This document shows positions 39,736-50,500 of a stretch of 51,425 nucleotides of DNA, piece by piece; positions within the stretch are counted from its first letter, which is position 1; each line of letters begins with the position of its first letter. The notes under the pieces were generated by a model that saw only the letters and a program-made list of their open reading frames with translations, was not told the origin of the DNA and ran no database searches. The translations under genes were made by a program, and so were the position numbers. Origin of the DNA: an archaeon (GTDB taxonomy: Archaea > Nanobdellota > Nanobdellia > SCGC-AAA011-G17 > GW2011-AR17); NCBI GenBank assembly GCA_018692925.1, contig JABHLH010000012.1, positions 1 to 51,425 of the forward strand, read 5' to 3'.

Positions 39736-42648
39736 ATGAAAAAAATAATATTATTAATAATAGCAATGAGTATTTTATTAGCTGTAAGTGTTAGTGCAGT
39801 TGATATAGATGCTTGTCAAGCTTTAGACGTAGCTGGTGAGACTTATACTTTAACAGCAGATTTAGAAGGAACTTATGATACTTCAACTTGTTTTAGAATT
39901 ATTGAAGATAATATCACTTTAGATTGTGATGATCATTCTATTTCTTCTGGTGAAGATTTTGATTTAGTACTTGAAAATGTTGAAGGTTCAATGATTCAGA
40001 GTTGTAATTTTTTAGGACCTGGTGTATCATTAGAAGAATCTGATGGAAATTATTTTGATAGTTCAGTTTTTAGTGGACCTGGAAGATTTTCAATTGGAAG
40101 AAATTCTGATAATAATGAAGTGTATAATAGTTATTTTTCTGTGCCTATGACTATTGATGGAGATAGTAATGCCTTTTATAATAATTATTTTTACTATACA
40201 GATGAAGTTGAAGTGAGATATAATGCTGAAGGAACAAGTTCTTTTAGTTTGAGTTCAACTACAGATTCTACTAATATTATTGGTGGAAATTACGTTAGTG
40301 GAAATTATTGGGCAAATGCTGAAGGAACAGGTTTTAGTGAAATTTGTGTTGATGTAGATTTGAATGGACTTTGTGATGAAAGTTATGATGTATCTGGTGA
40401 AGGAGATTTTGATGATTTTGCTTTGACTGATAACTATTATGTTAGTAGCTGTGTAGAATTAAACGAAGAAGGACAAACTTATACTTTAACTGAAGATATT
40501 GGTTCAGATGCAAGTGGAACAGCTTGTATTGAAATTAGTGCAGAGAGTATTACTTTAGAAGGAAATGGTTTTTCAATTAGTGGTACTGGAGCAGGATATG
40601 GTGTTTTTTCAAGTGCAGAATATACTGTTGTTCAAAACGTTGTTTTTAGTGAATGGACTTCTGGTTTAGGTTTTTCTGGAACAAATAGTGCTGTTCATGG
40701 TTCTACTTTTGAAGATTTAAGTTTATCTGGGATTTTTTTAATCTCTGATGAAAATACTGTTGAAGGAAATACTTTTTCAAATATATTATATGGAATTAGT
40801 ATTGAAGCAAGTGATAATAATTTAATTTATAATAATCATTTTGATCTAGAATATCCTATAACTATAAATATGGGTTCTGCTGAATTTAGTATTGAAAAAA
40901 CTTTAGGAACAAATATTTTAGGTGGAGATTATTTAGGTGGAAATTATTGGACTAATTCTGGAGAAGGTTATAGTGAAACTTGTTTAGATAATGATGGAGA
41001 TGATCTTTGTGATGTTAGTTATGATGCTTCAGGTTTTGGAGATATGGATGAATCCCCTTTGACAAATACTTTTACAACAGAAGTTAATGATTGTAGAGAA
41101 TTAGTAAAAGAAGGAACAACTTATACTTTAAGTGAAGATATTGTTGCATGGCATGATTATTGTATTATAATTAGTGCTGATGATATTATTTTTGATGGAC
41201 AAGAATTTAGTATTAGTGGAAATGAAACTTGGAAAGAAGGAATTTTAATTACTGATACAAGTAATGTTAGTATTAATGATATTAGTTTAAGTGGTTTTGT
41301 TGATATTGTTGATGCTAGTGAAACTGATGTTGAAGAAGATAGAGTAGATACAGCTTTACATGTAATTAATTCTGTTGATTTAATTTTAGAAAGAATTACT
41401 ATTGAAAATAATACCGGAATGGCATTAGTTATTGAATCTAGTGATAATTTTTCAATAATTGATTCTGTGTTAAGTTCAAATTATGGTGGAATTTATTTAG
41501 TCGGTTCTGAAGGTGGTTTGATTTCAAATGTTGAAATTAATGATAATACCGAATTTGGAATTTATGATGTAGGTGTTGGTTTAGATTCTATGACTATTGA
41601 AGATTTAAGTATGAGTTCAAATTTAGGAGGAGCTATTTCTCTTTTAGGAGATTATCTTGCTTGGAATGTTGGTAGTTTAGAATATTTCTTAGATAATGAT
41701 ATTGTTATCGGAGATAGTACAACAAATACTAATTTGAATTTTGGTGATGATGGAATTTTAAGTTTAGTAAATTCTTATTTGACAATTGATGGAGTTTATG
41801 TTTCTAATCAAGGAAATTTAACTTCATATGATTATGCAACAAGCTTAGTTAGAGAAGAATTAATGGAAGATGTTTTAGAACATGTGTTAGATTTAGGAGA
41901 TCTAAGTTTAAGTATAGTTTTCTCTGAAATTTTATCTGAAGATCCAAATGTAAATTTAGAAGTTGTAGCTACTGGAGAAATTCCTAATGAGACAAGTAGT
42001 GTTGGTTATTACTTTTTGAAAGCTATTGATGTTGATGTTTTGGATGATGAAGATTATACAATTGGAAGTGCAAGCTTAATCATTAGTTATACTGAAGATG
42101 AAATTGCTGTAGATAATTTAGATGAGTCAACTTTGTCTGTGTATTCTTATAATGAAACAAGCTCTGAATGGGAAGCACTTGAAGGAACAGTAATTGATAC
42201 AGATGCAAATACAGTTTCAGTAAGTGTAAGTGATTTTGCTTTGTTTGGAATCTTTGGTTCACAAGTACAAAGCTCCGGTGATGGTGGAAGTGATGGTGGA
42301 TCCTCTGGTGGAGGAGGCGGAGGAGGTTCAAGTTCCTCAAGTAGTAGTTCCACTGATGAAGAAGAAGAAATAATTGAAGAGCCTGAAGGTTTAAGCGATG
42401 ACGAAGAAGAAGTTGTAGAAGAAGTTGTAGAAGAAGTTGTTGAAGAAGTTGTAGAAGAAGAAGCTGAAGAAGAAGTTGTTGAAGAAACAGTTGAAGAAAG
42501 CAGTGGCTTTGATGCGATTACAGGATTCTTTTCTTTAGATAAATTAAAATCAGATCCAGTTAGAACAGGGGTAGGTGTTAGCATCATTGTTCTTGGTTTA
42601 GGATTAGGTTTTGTATTCAGAAGAAAAATAAAACTTCTTTTTATTTAA
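39736..42648 (+). CDS. NosD-like beta-helix surface protein with C-terminal anchor
   Basis: The 970-residue protein has a signal peptide (about 1-21, ending VSA). Three repeated modules follow, each opening C...L...G-x-TYTL-x-x-DI...C..I, then ItLdGxxfSISG, then right-handed beta-helix coils. Two modules end in GGNYWxN...C-x-D-x-D-x-x-x-x-CD-x-x-Y, the NosD/PbH1 signature with a calcium-like Asp cluster. Residues about 745-835 (TLSVYSYNETSSEWEAL...VSVSDFALFGIFG) resemble the PGF-pre-PGF domain of archaeal surface proteins. A Ser/Gly stretch, an acidic Glu/Val repeat and a C-terminal membrane helix (about 945-965) with RRK complete it. It is probably an anchored surface or adhesion protein. 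Cell-wall sugar binding is possible. Confidence 0.82.
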   Translation: MKKIILLIIAMSILLAVSVSAVDIDACQALDVAGETYTLTADLEGTYDTSTCFRIIEDNITLDCDDHSISSGEDFDLVLENVEGSMIQSCNFLGPGVSLEESDGNYFDSSVFSGPGRFSIGRNSDNNEVYNSYFSVPMTIDGDSNAFYNNYFYYTDEVEVRYNAEGTSSFSLSSTTDSTNIIGGNYVSGNYWANAEGTGFSEICVDVDLNGLCDESYDVSGEGDFDDFALTDNYYVSSCVELNEEGQTYTLTEDIGSDASGTACIEISAESITLEGNGFSISGTGAGYGVFSSAEYTVVQNVVFSEWTSGLGFSGTNSAVHGSTFEDLSLSGIFLISDENTVEGNTFSNILYGISIEASDNNLIYNNHFDLEYPITINMGSAEFSIEKTLGTNILGGDYLGGNYWTNSGEGYSETCLDNDGDDLCDVSYDASGFGDMDESPLTNTFTTEVNDCRELVKEGTTYTLSEDIVAWHDYCIIISADDIIFDGQEFSISGNETWKEGILITDTSNVSINDISLSGFVDIVDASETDVEEDRVDTALHVINSVDLILERITIENNTGMALVIESSDNFSIIDSVLSSNYGGIYLVGSEGGLISNVEINDNTEFGIYDVGVGLDSMTIEDLSMSSNLGGAISLLGDYLAWNVGSLEYFLDNDIVIGDSTTNTNLNFGDDGILSLVNSYLTIDGVYVSNQGNLTSYDYATSLVREELMEDVLEHVLDLGDLSLSIVFSEILSEDPNVNLEVVATGEIPNETSSVGYYFLKAIDVDVLDDEDYTIGSASLIISYTEDEIAVDNLDESTLSVYSYNETSSEWEALEGTVIDTDANTVSVSVSDFALFGIFGSQVQSSGDGGSDGGSSGGGGGGGSSSSSSSSTDEEEEIIEEPEGLSDDEEEVVEEVVEEVVEEVVEEEAEEEVVEETVEESSGFDAITGFFSLDKLKSDPVRTGVGVSIIVLGLGLGFVFRRKIKLLFI

Positions 42649-42665
42649 TTTTTTTATTTCTTTAT
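42649..42665 (+). terminator. T-rich terminator after NosD-like gene
   Basis: A run of seven T and a second TTTCTTTAT tract come right after the stop, before the TATA box at 42684. Typical for archaeal intrinsic termination. Confidence 0.35.
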
Positions 42666-42683
42666 AGTAGTAGCAATAGAAAG

Positions 42684-42704
42684 TTTTATAAACAGTTAGA
42701 GAGG
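42684..42704 (+). promoter_or_regulatory. TATA box and ribosome binding site of phosphoesterase gene
   Basis: TTTTATAA lies at 42684-42691 and GAGAGG at 42699-42704, ten bases before the ATG at 42715. The TATA is about 27 bases before the ATG, so the purine run would lie in the leader only if the start is upstream of the usual distance. Confidence 0.4.
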
Positions 42705-42714
42705 CAAAATAAAT

Positions 42715-43308
42715 ATGAGAATTTTAGCAGCAGGAGACATTCATGGAGATATAGGTTTAGCTAGAGAATTGGCTAAAAGAGCAGAAGATGAAGAAGTAGA
42801 TGCTGTTATCTTATGTGGTGATTTAACTAATAATGATGAAGATGTTAATGGTATTGTGGGGATTTTTAATAAGCCTGTTTTTTTAGTTCCTGGAAATCAT
42901 GATTCTGAAGCAACAATTGATTTTTTATCTGAAAGATATTATCATGCTAAAAATTTACAAGGTTATGGTTTTAAGAAAGATGGGATTGGATTTATTGGAT
43001 GTAGTTCTGTAAATTTAGGGTTGTGGCAAATGCCTGAAAGTGATATTTTTGGAATGATTAAAAATGCAAGCGAATATGTAAAAGATTGTCAAAAAAGAAT
43101 TATTGTAAGTCATGTACATCCTGATAAAAGTAAAATGGCAACACTCTCTGGGTTTGCTGGAAGTGAAGGTTTGAGAAAAGCTATTGATGAATTAAAACCA
43201 GAAATAGTTTTATGTTCACATGTTCATGAAGCTGATGGTATTGAAGAAAAAATTGGTGACACAAAAGTTATAAATGTTGGAAGAAAAGGAAAAGTGATTG
43301 AGGTTTAA
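42715..43308 (+). CDS. Calcineurin-like metallophosphoesterase
   Basis: The 197-residue protein has all metal-binding motifs of the family: GDIHGD (residues 7-12), GDLTN, GNHDS, SHVHP and a final SHVHEADG. It is a single-domain enzyme without a signal peptide. Family members hydrolyse phosphodiesters or phosphomonoesters, including cyclic nucleotides and nucleic acids, so the substrate cannot be told. It forms an operon with the DUF1858 gene, whose ribosome binding site lies in the end of this gene. Confidence 0.88.
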   Translation: MRILAAGDIHGDIGLARELAKRAEDEEVDAVILCGDLTNNDEDVNGIVGIFNKPVFLVPGNHDSEATIDFLSERYYHAKNLQGYGFKKDGIGFIGCSSVNLGLWQMPESDIFGMIKNASEYVKDCQKRIIVSHVHPDKSKMATLSGFAGSEGLRKAIDELKPEIVLCSHVHEADGIEEKIGDTKVINVGRKGKVIEV

Positions 43309-43309
43309 A

Positions 43310-43519
43310 ATGAAAATAACAAAAGATATGGGTATAGGAGAGGTTTTAGAAAAACATCCTAAAGTTGCAGAAGTGTTTAAAGAGTTACAAATACATTGTG
43401 TTGGTTGTATGGCTTCACATTTTGAAAGTATTGAAGAAGGTTTTACAGCTCATGGAATGAGTGAAGAAGAAATTGATGCTGCAGTTAAAAAAATGAATGC
43501 AGCGATTAGTGAAGAGTAA
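43310..43519 (+). CDS. DUF1858 domain protein
   Basis: From ATG 43310 the protein has 69 residues; a GAGG sequence about seven bases before supports this start over an ATG four codons upstream that would overlap the previous gene. The pattern K-D-M-x-I-x-E-V-L-E-K-H-P...F...HCVGCMASHFESIEEGFTAHGMS matches DUF1858, a small domain with a conserved C-x2-C pair often next to hybrid-cluster or redox proteins. The function is unknown; a thiol redox or metal role is inferred from the cysteines. It is cotranscribed with the phosphoesterase. Confidence 0.85.
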   Translation: MKITKDMGIGEVLEKHPKVAEVFKELQIHCVGCMASHFESIEEGFTAHGMSEEEIDAAVKKMNAAISEE

Positions 43520-43522
43520 GTC

Positions 43523-43530
43523 TTTTAAAG
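43523..43530 (+). promoter_or_regulatory. htpX TATA box
   Basis: TTTTAAAG is centred 25 bases before the ATG at 43552, immediately after the DUF1858 stop. It supports a separate leaderless htpX transcript starting at that ATG. Confidence 0.45.
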
Positions 43531-43551
43531 CATAAATTCTTTTTTTTGTTT

Positions 43552-44394
43552 ATGGATAATAGAATAAAAACAGTAATACTTTTGGGACTATTAACAGGTA
43601 TAATTTTAGGAATAGGTTCTTATTGGGGATATTCTGGTTTAGTTATAGCTTTTGTATTTGTTGTAGTTATGAACTTCTTTTCGTATTTCTTTTCTGATAA
43701 GATTGTTTTGAAAATGTATAGAGCAAAAGAAGTTACAGAAAATGATCAAAAAGATTTATTTAAAATTGTTAGAGAAGTTGCAAGCTTAGCAGGAATACCA
43801 ATGCCAAAAGTTTATGTTGTACCTTCAAGTAATCCAAATGCTTTTGCAACAGGAAGAAATCCAAAACATGCAGCAGTAGCAGTAACAACTGGAATTATGG
43901 ATTTGTTAGAAAAGGATGAGTTGAAAGGAGTTATCGCACATGAAATTTCTCATGTAAAAAATAGAGATATTTTAATTTCTTCAATTGCAGCAACAATTGC
44001 AGGAGTTATTTCAATGGTTGGAGTTATGACAAGATGGGGAGCTTTGTTTGGAGGCTTTGGTGGAAGAGATGGAGATAATAATATTGTTACATTTTTAGTT
44101 TTAGGAATTGTTACACCTATAATGGCATTTTTAATTCAGATGGCAATTTCAAGAAGTAGAGAATTTATGGCTGATGAAAGTGCTGCAAGAATTTTACATA
44201 GTCCACATGGTTTAATTAAAGCTTTAGAAAAGTTGGAAAGTGGTGTTAAGAAACATCCTTTGAAGTTTGGATCTAAAGCAGGAGCTTCATTGTTTATTGT
44301 AAATCCATTTAGTATGCGTGGGTTAACTAAGTTTTTGAGTACACACCCACCAATGGAAGAAAGAATTCGAAAATTGAAATCTTTGCATGTATAA
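43552..44394 (+). CDS. htpX: Membrane zinc metalloprotease HtpX
   Basis: From ATG 43552 the protein has 280 residues; the frame is also open from a TTG two codons earlier. Two N-terminal membrane segments (about 7-26 and 28-47) are followed by the catalytic HEISH motif (H130, E131, H134). Further membrane segments (about 140-160 and 178-200) come next, then REFMADESAARI, whose Glu is the third zinc ligand. HtpX cleaves misfolded membrane proteins on the cytoplasmic side, complementing LonB encoded at 7-9 kb. Length and layout are standard. Confidence 0.95.
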   Translation: MDNRIKTVILLGLLTGIILGIGSYWGYSGLVIAFVFVVVMNFFSYFFSDKIVLKMYRAKEVTENDQKDLFKIVREVASLAGIPMPKVYVVPSSNPNAFATGRNPKHAAVAVTTGIMDLLEKDELKGVIAHEISHVKNRDILISSIAATIAGVISMVGVMTRWGALFGGFGGRDGDNNIVTFLVLGIVTPIMAFLIQMAISRSREFMADESAARILHSPHGLIKALEKLESGVKKHPLKFGSKAGASLFIVNPFSMRGLTKFLSTHPPMEERIRKLKSLHV

Positions 44395-44445
44395 ATACTA
44401 TTTTTCTTATTATATTAGTATAATTAATTAAAAAAATAATAATTC

Positions 44446-44453
44446 TTATAAAT
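44446..44453 (+). promoter_or_regulatory. TATA box of the terminal giant surface protein gene
   Basis: TTATAAAT lies 61 bases before the ATG at 44511, predicting a leader of about 35 bases. The leader contains an ACAAC...GTTGT inverted repeat (about 44481-44499) and a GAGG that ends only two bases before the ATG, which is too close for normal use. Confidence 0.4.
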
Positions 44454-44510
44454 AGAAAGAGACTATTTAGAGTTAACCCACAACTTTTCACCAGGTTGTA
44501 AAAAGAGGAC

Positions 44511-47500
44511 ATGCATAAAAAAGTAATAAAGGGGAGAGAATATTACTACACTACTTTGAGGGAGGGGAGTAAAACTAAAACAATCTATCTAGGTAGTACT
44601 CTGTCCGATGCTAAGAAAAAAGAATCTGAATTGAAAGGTGATGATGGGAATAAGTTATTTGTATATTCTATGGTGTTCTTATTAATTTTTTGTGGGTTAA
44701 CTACTTTGTTTGTAGCTAATTTTGCTAATGTTGGTGACATTGGTATAGATTTTGATAAAATTGGTTTTACTGTTGCAGAAGAAAGTTCTGATAGTTCTGG
44801 TGAAAGTGTTGCGTCTGCTCCAAGTAGTGATAGTTCTGATAGTTCAAGTGATTCTTCTTCTGATAGTTCTGGTGATAGTTCTGGTGATTCAAGTTCCGAT
44901 AGTTCAAGTGATAGTTCTTCTGATTCTAGTTCTGATAGTTCTGGTGAAAGTGTAGCTGAAACTCCTGCTGAAGAAACAGTAGAAGAAACAGTAGAAGAAA
45001 CAACAGAAGAAGTAGTAGAAGAAACAGTAGAAGAAATAGTTGAAGAAGTAGTAGAAGAAATAGTAGAAGAAGTTGTTGAAGAAGTAGTAGAAGAAACTGT
45101 TGAAAGTGGTTCTGGTGGAAGTAGCCCTTCAATTCCTGAAGAAACTGTTGAAGAAATTGTAAATGAAACAATTGAAGATACAATTGAAGAAACTATAAAC
45201 GAAACTATTGTCGATGTACCAACAAATGAAAGTATTGAAATTGTAAATGAAACTGTAGAAGAAATTGTAAATGAAAGTATTGATCTGATTAATGAAACTG
45301 TTGTTGATCTTATTGTAAATGAGAGTGTTGAAATTATTATTGATATTAATATAACAAGTAATCTTACAATTGGTAATGTAAGTTTAGTTAATGTTACTAA
45401 TTCTACTTTGCTAAATGTTTCTGTAAGTACAAATACAAGTATTTATGGGGTTAATGGAAGTGAAGAAACAACACAGTATGGTGCAGTTGTTGGACAACCA
45501 GTAATGTGGAAGAAAAAAATTGTTTTAACAGAAGAAGTAGATATCTTAGAAATTGAATTACCTCCTAATGCCGAAAATTTAAGTTTTGTTGAAATTGAAA
45601 ATGAAGTAGAAGTAGAAGTTGATTTAGATTTAGTTTATATTAATCAATCAGGAATAATTGAAAATATTCAAGATACTGAATTAGTTGAACCTGAAGTAAT
45701 GTCTTTAGGTTTCATTTGGGAAATTTTTGATTATTTATTTTCAATAACTGGGATGGTTGTTCTTGAAGAAAATGTTACAGTAGAAGAAAATTTAAATTTG
45801 CCTGAAAATGTAACTGTGATTGTAGAAGAGAATGTAAGCGAATTAGAAATTGAATATTATACTGAAGCACCTCAAGCATTTGAAGTAAATACAAGTACAG
45901 GAAAAATTGTAACAATTAGTTCTGAAACACATTATGAAAATATTTTGAGTTTTGCTTTTGTAGAAGATACAGAATTAAGTGGAATAAAATTATATTGGTT
46001 AGTTAATGGAACAAGATTAGAATTTGAATTTGATGCTTACGATACAAATGAAAATAATTTAGTAGATTATATAGAATGGGTTACACCACACTTGTCAAAT
46101 GAAAGTTTTGAAATTTCATTAAGTGTTTTAAATATTCAATCTTATCCTGCTGTGGGTGGTGATTGGATAGTTGAGTTTAATACAACAGGAAGTGCGAACT
46201 TAACAATTACTCCCTATAATGGAACTCTTTTTGGAGTTGATCTTAATTTTACAGAATTAGGTTGTGGTGATGATTTAGTAAATTATACTTTGAATGAAAC
46301 CGCAGTGTTTGTAGAAAATTATACTTGTAATAATTTAACAAGTCATGAAATGTCTAAAGTATTAACAGAAGGACCTCATACTATAGAATTTACTTTTGGT
46401 AACTTAACAGGGTATGCATATAATGATGCAACAAATGGACCAACACAAAGTATTCCTATTTTGAACTCTACATCTGGCACAAATTCTACAACAGATAATT
46501 TAACTTTGTATAATCAAAGTACAGCAGAAGCAGATGGAGATAATGTAAAAAACATTTATGCTTGGAAAGTTAATGGTGCTCCTTTTGAAATTTTAAATTT
46601 ACCTTTTGAAGGAGAATCAACAACTTCACTTACACAAGATTATTCTTATTTGAATCATACTGTAACAGCTGAAAGTGCACCGACTTGGTATAATACTGGA
46701 GGCCATGATAATTGGGGATATTATGCCTTCAAAGATAATCCTGATGCAATTAGGGTCCCTTATTTTGAAACTACTGGAAATAGTGGTGAACAAATATCTG
46801 CATTTATGTGGATGAAAAAAGATTTTAATGATCAACCTTATAATCAAAATTTACTTGCACATAATGATTGGGGGAATAGTCAAAGAAGTTGGGCTATAGG
46901 ATTAAGTGAATCTACAGATCTTCTTGTACAAGTAATTTTATTTGAAGATGGTGCAGGTGCTGCAAAAAAACAGTTTTATGGTGATACAATTGTTTCAGAT
47001 CTTGATTGGCACCATGTAGGGTTTGTTTGGGATACAGGTGTTCTTAAGTTATATGTGGACGGTGAGGAAGAAACAGTTACAGCTGTTACTAATGATACTT
47101 TTACAACTGTACATCTTTCTACTGCTGATGTAATTGTTGGAAGTCAATTAAGTAATAATGGTGCAACAAATGGATTTAATGGTTCAATTGATGATGTTAG
47201 AGTTTACAATAGAAGCTTAAATATTGATCAAATTAGATTGTTGTATAATAATCAAACGAATGTTATCCATAATACTATGACTGAAGTTGGTGATGTGTGG
47301 ATTGGAAATGTTACACCTAATGATGGATATGTTTCTGGTGGTAGTAATGAGAGTGTAAGTTTAACTGTTATTAATGGAAAACCTATAATTGATAGTTTAA
47401 TTTTGAATTCAAGTTCTTTAACAAATACTTATCTTGAAAATTTAACTGCAAATGTTGTTGTTAGTGATGTTGATGGAAATGCAACAAAAGTTATTTATGA

Positions 47501-50500
47501 TTGGAGAAAAAGTGGAAGTTCGGTTGCAGTTGTGAATATGCCTTTTGAAGCTGGAAGTAATACTAGTCAAGACTATTCAACTAATAGTCTTAATGCTACT
47601 GTTATAGGAGATAGTGCTTGGAATTCTACTGAGGGGCATGATGGCTTTGGTGCTCAAAGTTTTAGTGGAAGTACACCTGCTTTATATCTTGGTGATTCGT
47701 TTTTAGATGGATTTACAGAAGCAACTTTTTCTACTTGGGTTTATCATTATACTCTGACTACTGATGATGATATTTTTGCTGTTGGTTCACATGGAAGTTC
47801 TTCTCCATTTATTTTTTGGAGAGATGAGGCATCTCCTGATCACTATGGGTTTTTGATTAATGATAATAGCGCAACTTATTCAGGAGCTTTTTATTCTTCC
47901 TTTGTTCCAGTTATAAATAATTGGACTCATCTTGCTTTGACGTTTACGGGGAATGATAATGTTAGATTGTTTATTAATGGTGAAGAAGATGCAAATAGTC
48001 CATTTGATATTACTGGAGTTGATGATATTTTAGATAGTACAGATCTTTTTTTAATTGGTAATGATGATAATCATGCTAAACCTTTTGATGGAATAATAGA
48101 TGATGTTTTAATTTTTAATAGTACTTTATCTGAACAACAAATTATTGCTTTGTATCAAAATAGAACTGATTTAATTGTTTCACAAGAAACTAATGAAAAT
48201 GATAATTGGAGTGTTGCAGCGACTGCTACGGATGGGACTGATGCTAGTGAGTTAAGTATAACTGATGACCTAATAATTCTTTCTTTGCCTCCAGGACCTT
48301 ATCTTGATTGTCCTGATACTTATGGGAATTATACTATGACTTCAGATTTATTTTGGGGTAATAGTTCAATGGTATGTAATCAAATAACTATCTCTACAGG
48401 TACTATTTTAACTTTAAATTCAACAGCAGTAGGTAGGGCTGTTAATATCACAGCAAATGATTTAACAATTGAAAGTGGTGGTGTTTTGAGTGTTGTTGAT
48501 ATGGGTTTTGCTAAACAAGAAGGTCCAGGATATTTAGGGGCAAATGATAATTATGCTTCTCATTATGCTGGTTATGGTGCAGGTATAATACATAGCACAA
48601 AGAAAATTTATGGTAGTGTAACAAAACCTATGGATTTAGGTAGTGGTTCAGATAGAGAACCTGGAGCTGGTGCAGTATTTTTGAACATTTCAAATACTTT
48701 AACAGTTGATGGTTTTATTTCTGCTAATAGTAGTTCTGGATCTTATACTCGTGGGACTGGTGGGAGTATTTATATTAATACAAGTGTTTTTAGTGGTTCT
48801 GGAAATATTAGTGCAAATAGTGGAGCGTGTACAAATGGATATCCCACAAGCTCTGCTGGAAGAATTGCAATTTATTATACTACAAATAGTTTTACAGGTT
48901 TTATTTCTGCAACACCTGGTAAAGCTACAACAGTTGCTAATCAAGGTAGTGCTGGGACAATTTATCTTAAAGATGTAGTCAATAATTATAGTAACTTAAC
49001 TATTTGGGGAAATGATTTATCTAGTAGAAAAACTTATTTGAATGAAAGTATTTTGGATGAATCTACATTAAATAATTTGAATGTTTATGGTGGAGCTGAT
49101 CTTGATATCGATATGAACTTATCTGTTTTGAGTGATAAATTATATGTTGAATCTGGTTCTGTTCTTAATCAAACTGGAATGTTTGCAATGAATAATATTT
49201 CAAATTTAACTATTGCGGGAACTTTAATTTTATCAAACTATAGTTTTAATAAAAGTATGAATGTTCATATGTATGGAGATTCTACATTAACTACTCATAA
49301 AAATAATAATTCTAAAGATTATTTAATTAATATTAGTGCTGTAAATTTTACAATTGAAAATAATGCTTTTCTTGAAGTTTTAGATAAAGGTTATGCTTTA
49401 ATGGAAGGTCTGGGATATATGGGAAATAATGATTATTATGGTGCTCAATATACTGGTTATGCTGGTGATACACGACAGAACACAGACAAAATTTATGGTA
49501 GTGTAACAAAACCTATGGATTTAGGTAGTGGTTCTAATAGAGAATCTGGAGCAGGTGCAATTTTTTTAAATATTTCTGATACTTTAACAGTTGATGGATC
49601 TATTTCTGCTAATAGTAGTTCAGGAAGCTATACTCATGGAGCAGGTGGAAGTATTTATTTAATTTCTGATAGTTTTACAGGTTTAGGAAATATTAGTGCA
49701 AATAGTGGGGCGTCTACAAATGGTTATAGTTCAAGTTCTGCTGGAAGAATTGCAATTTATTATACTACAAATAGTTTTACAGGTTTTATTTCTGCAACAC
49801 CTGGTAAAGCTTCAATTGGTTATAGACATGGTTCTGCAGGAACAATTTATCTTAAGGATTCTTTAAAAGATTATGGGAATTTAACTATTTGGGGAAATGA
49901 TTTATCTGGTAAAAAAACTTATTTGAATGAAAGTATTTTGGATGAATCTATATTAAATAATTTGAATGTTTATGGTGGTGCTGATCTTGATATTGATATG
50001 AACTTATCTGTTTTGAGTGATAAATTATATGTTGAATCTGGTACCGTTCTTAATCAAACTGGAATGTTTGCAATGAATAATATTTCAAATTTAACTATTG
50101 GAGGGACTTTAATTTTATCCAATTATAGTTTTAATAAAAGTATGAATGTTCATATGTATGGAGATTCTTCATTAACTACTAATGTAAATAATAATTCTAT
50201 AGATTATTTAATTAATATTAGTGCTGTAAATTTTACAATTGAAAAGAATGCTATTCTTGAAGTTTTAGATAAAGGGTATGCTAGATTTGAAGGTCCTGGA
50301 TATATGGGAAATAATAATTATTATGGTGCTCAATATGCTGGTTACGGTGGTGATACACAACAGAACACAGATAAAATTTATGGTAGTGTAACAAAACCTC
50401 TGGATTTAGGTAGTGGTTCTAATAATTATCAAGGAGCTGGTATTATATTTTTAAATATTTCTGATACTTTAACAGTTGATGGATCCATTTCTGCTAATAG

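Noticed and set aside
42083..42587. Antisense open frames over the low-complexity end of the NosD-like gene
   Set aside because: They encode Ser, Thr, Pro or His, Leu runs that arise from the opposite-strand Glu/Val repeats. No start signals are seen.
44926..45183. Poly-Leu/Gln antisense open frame
   Set aside because: It mirrors the Glu/Val/Thr repeat of the terminal surface protein and has no independent coding evidence.
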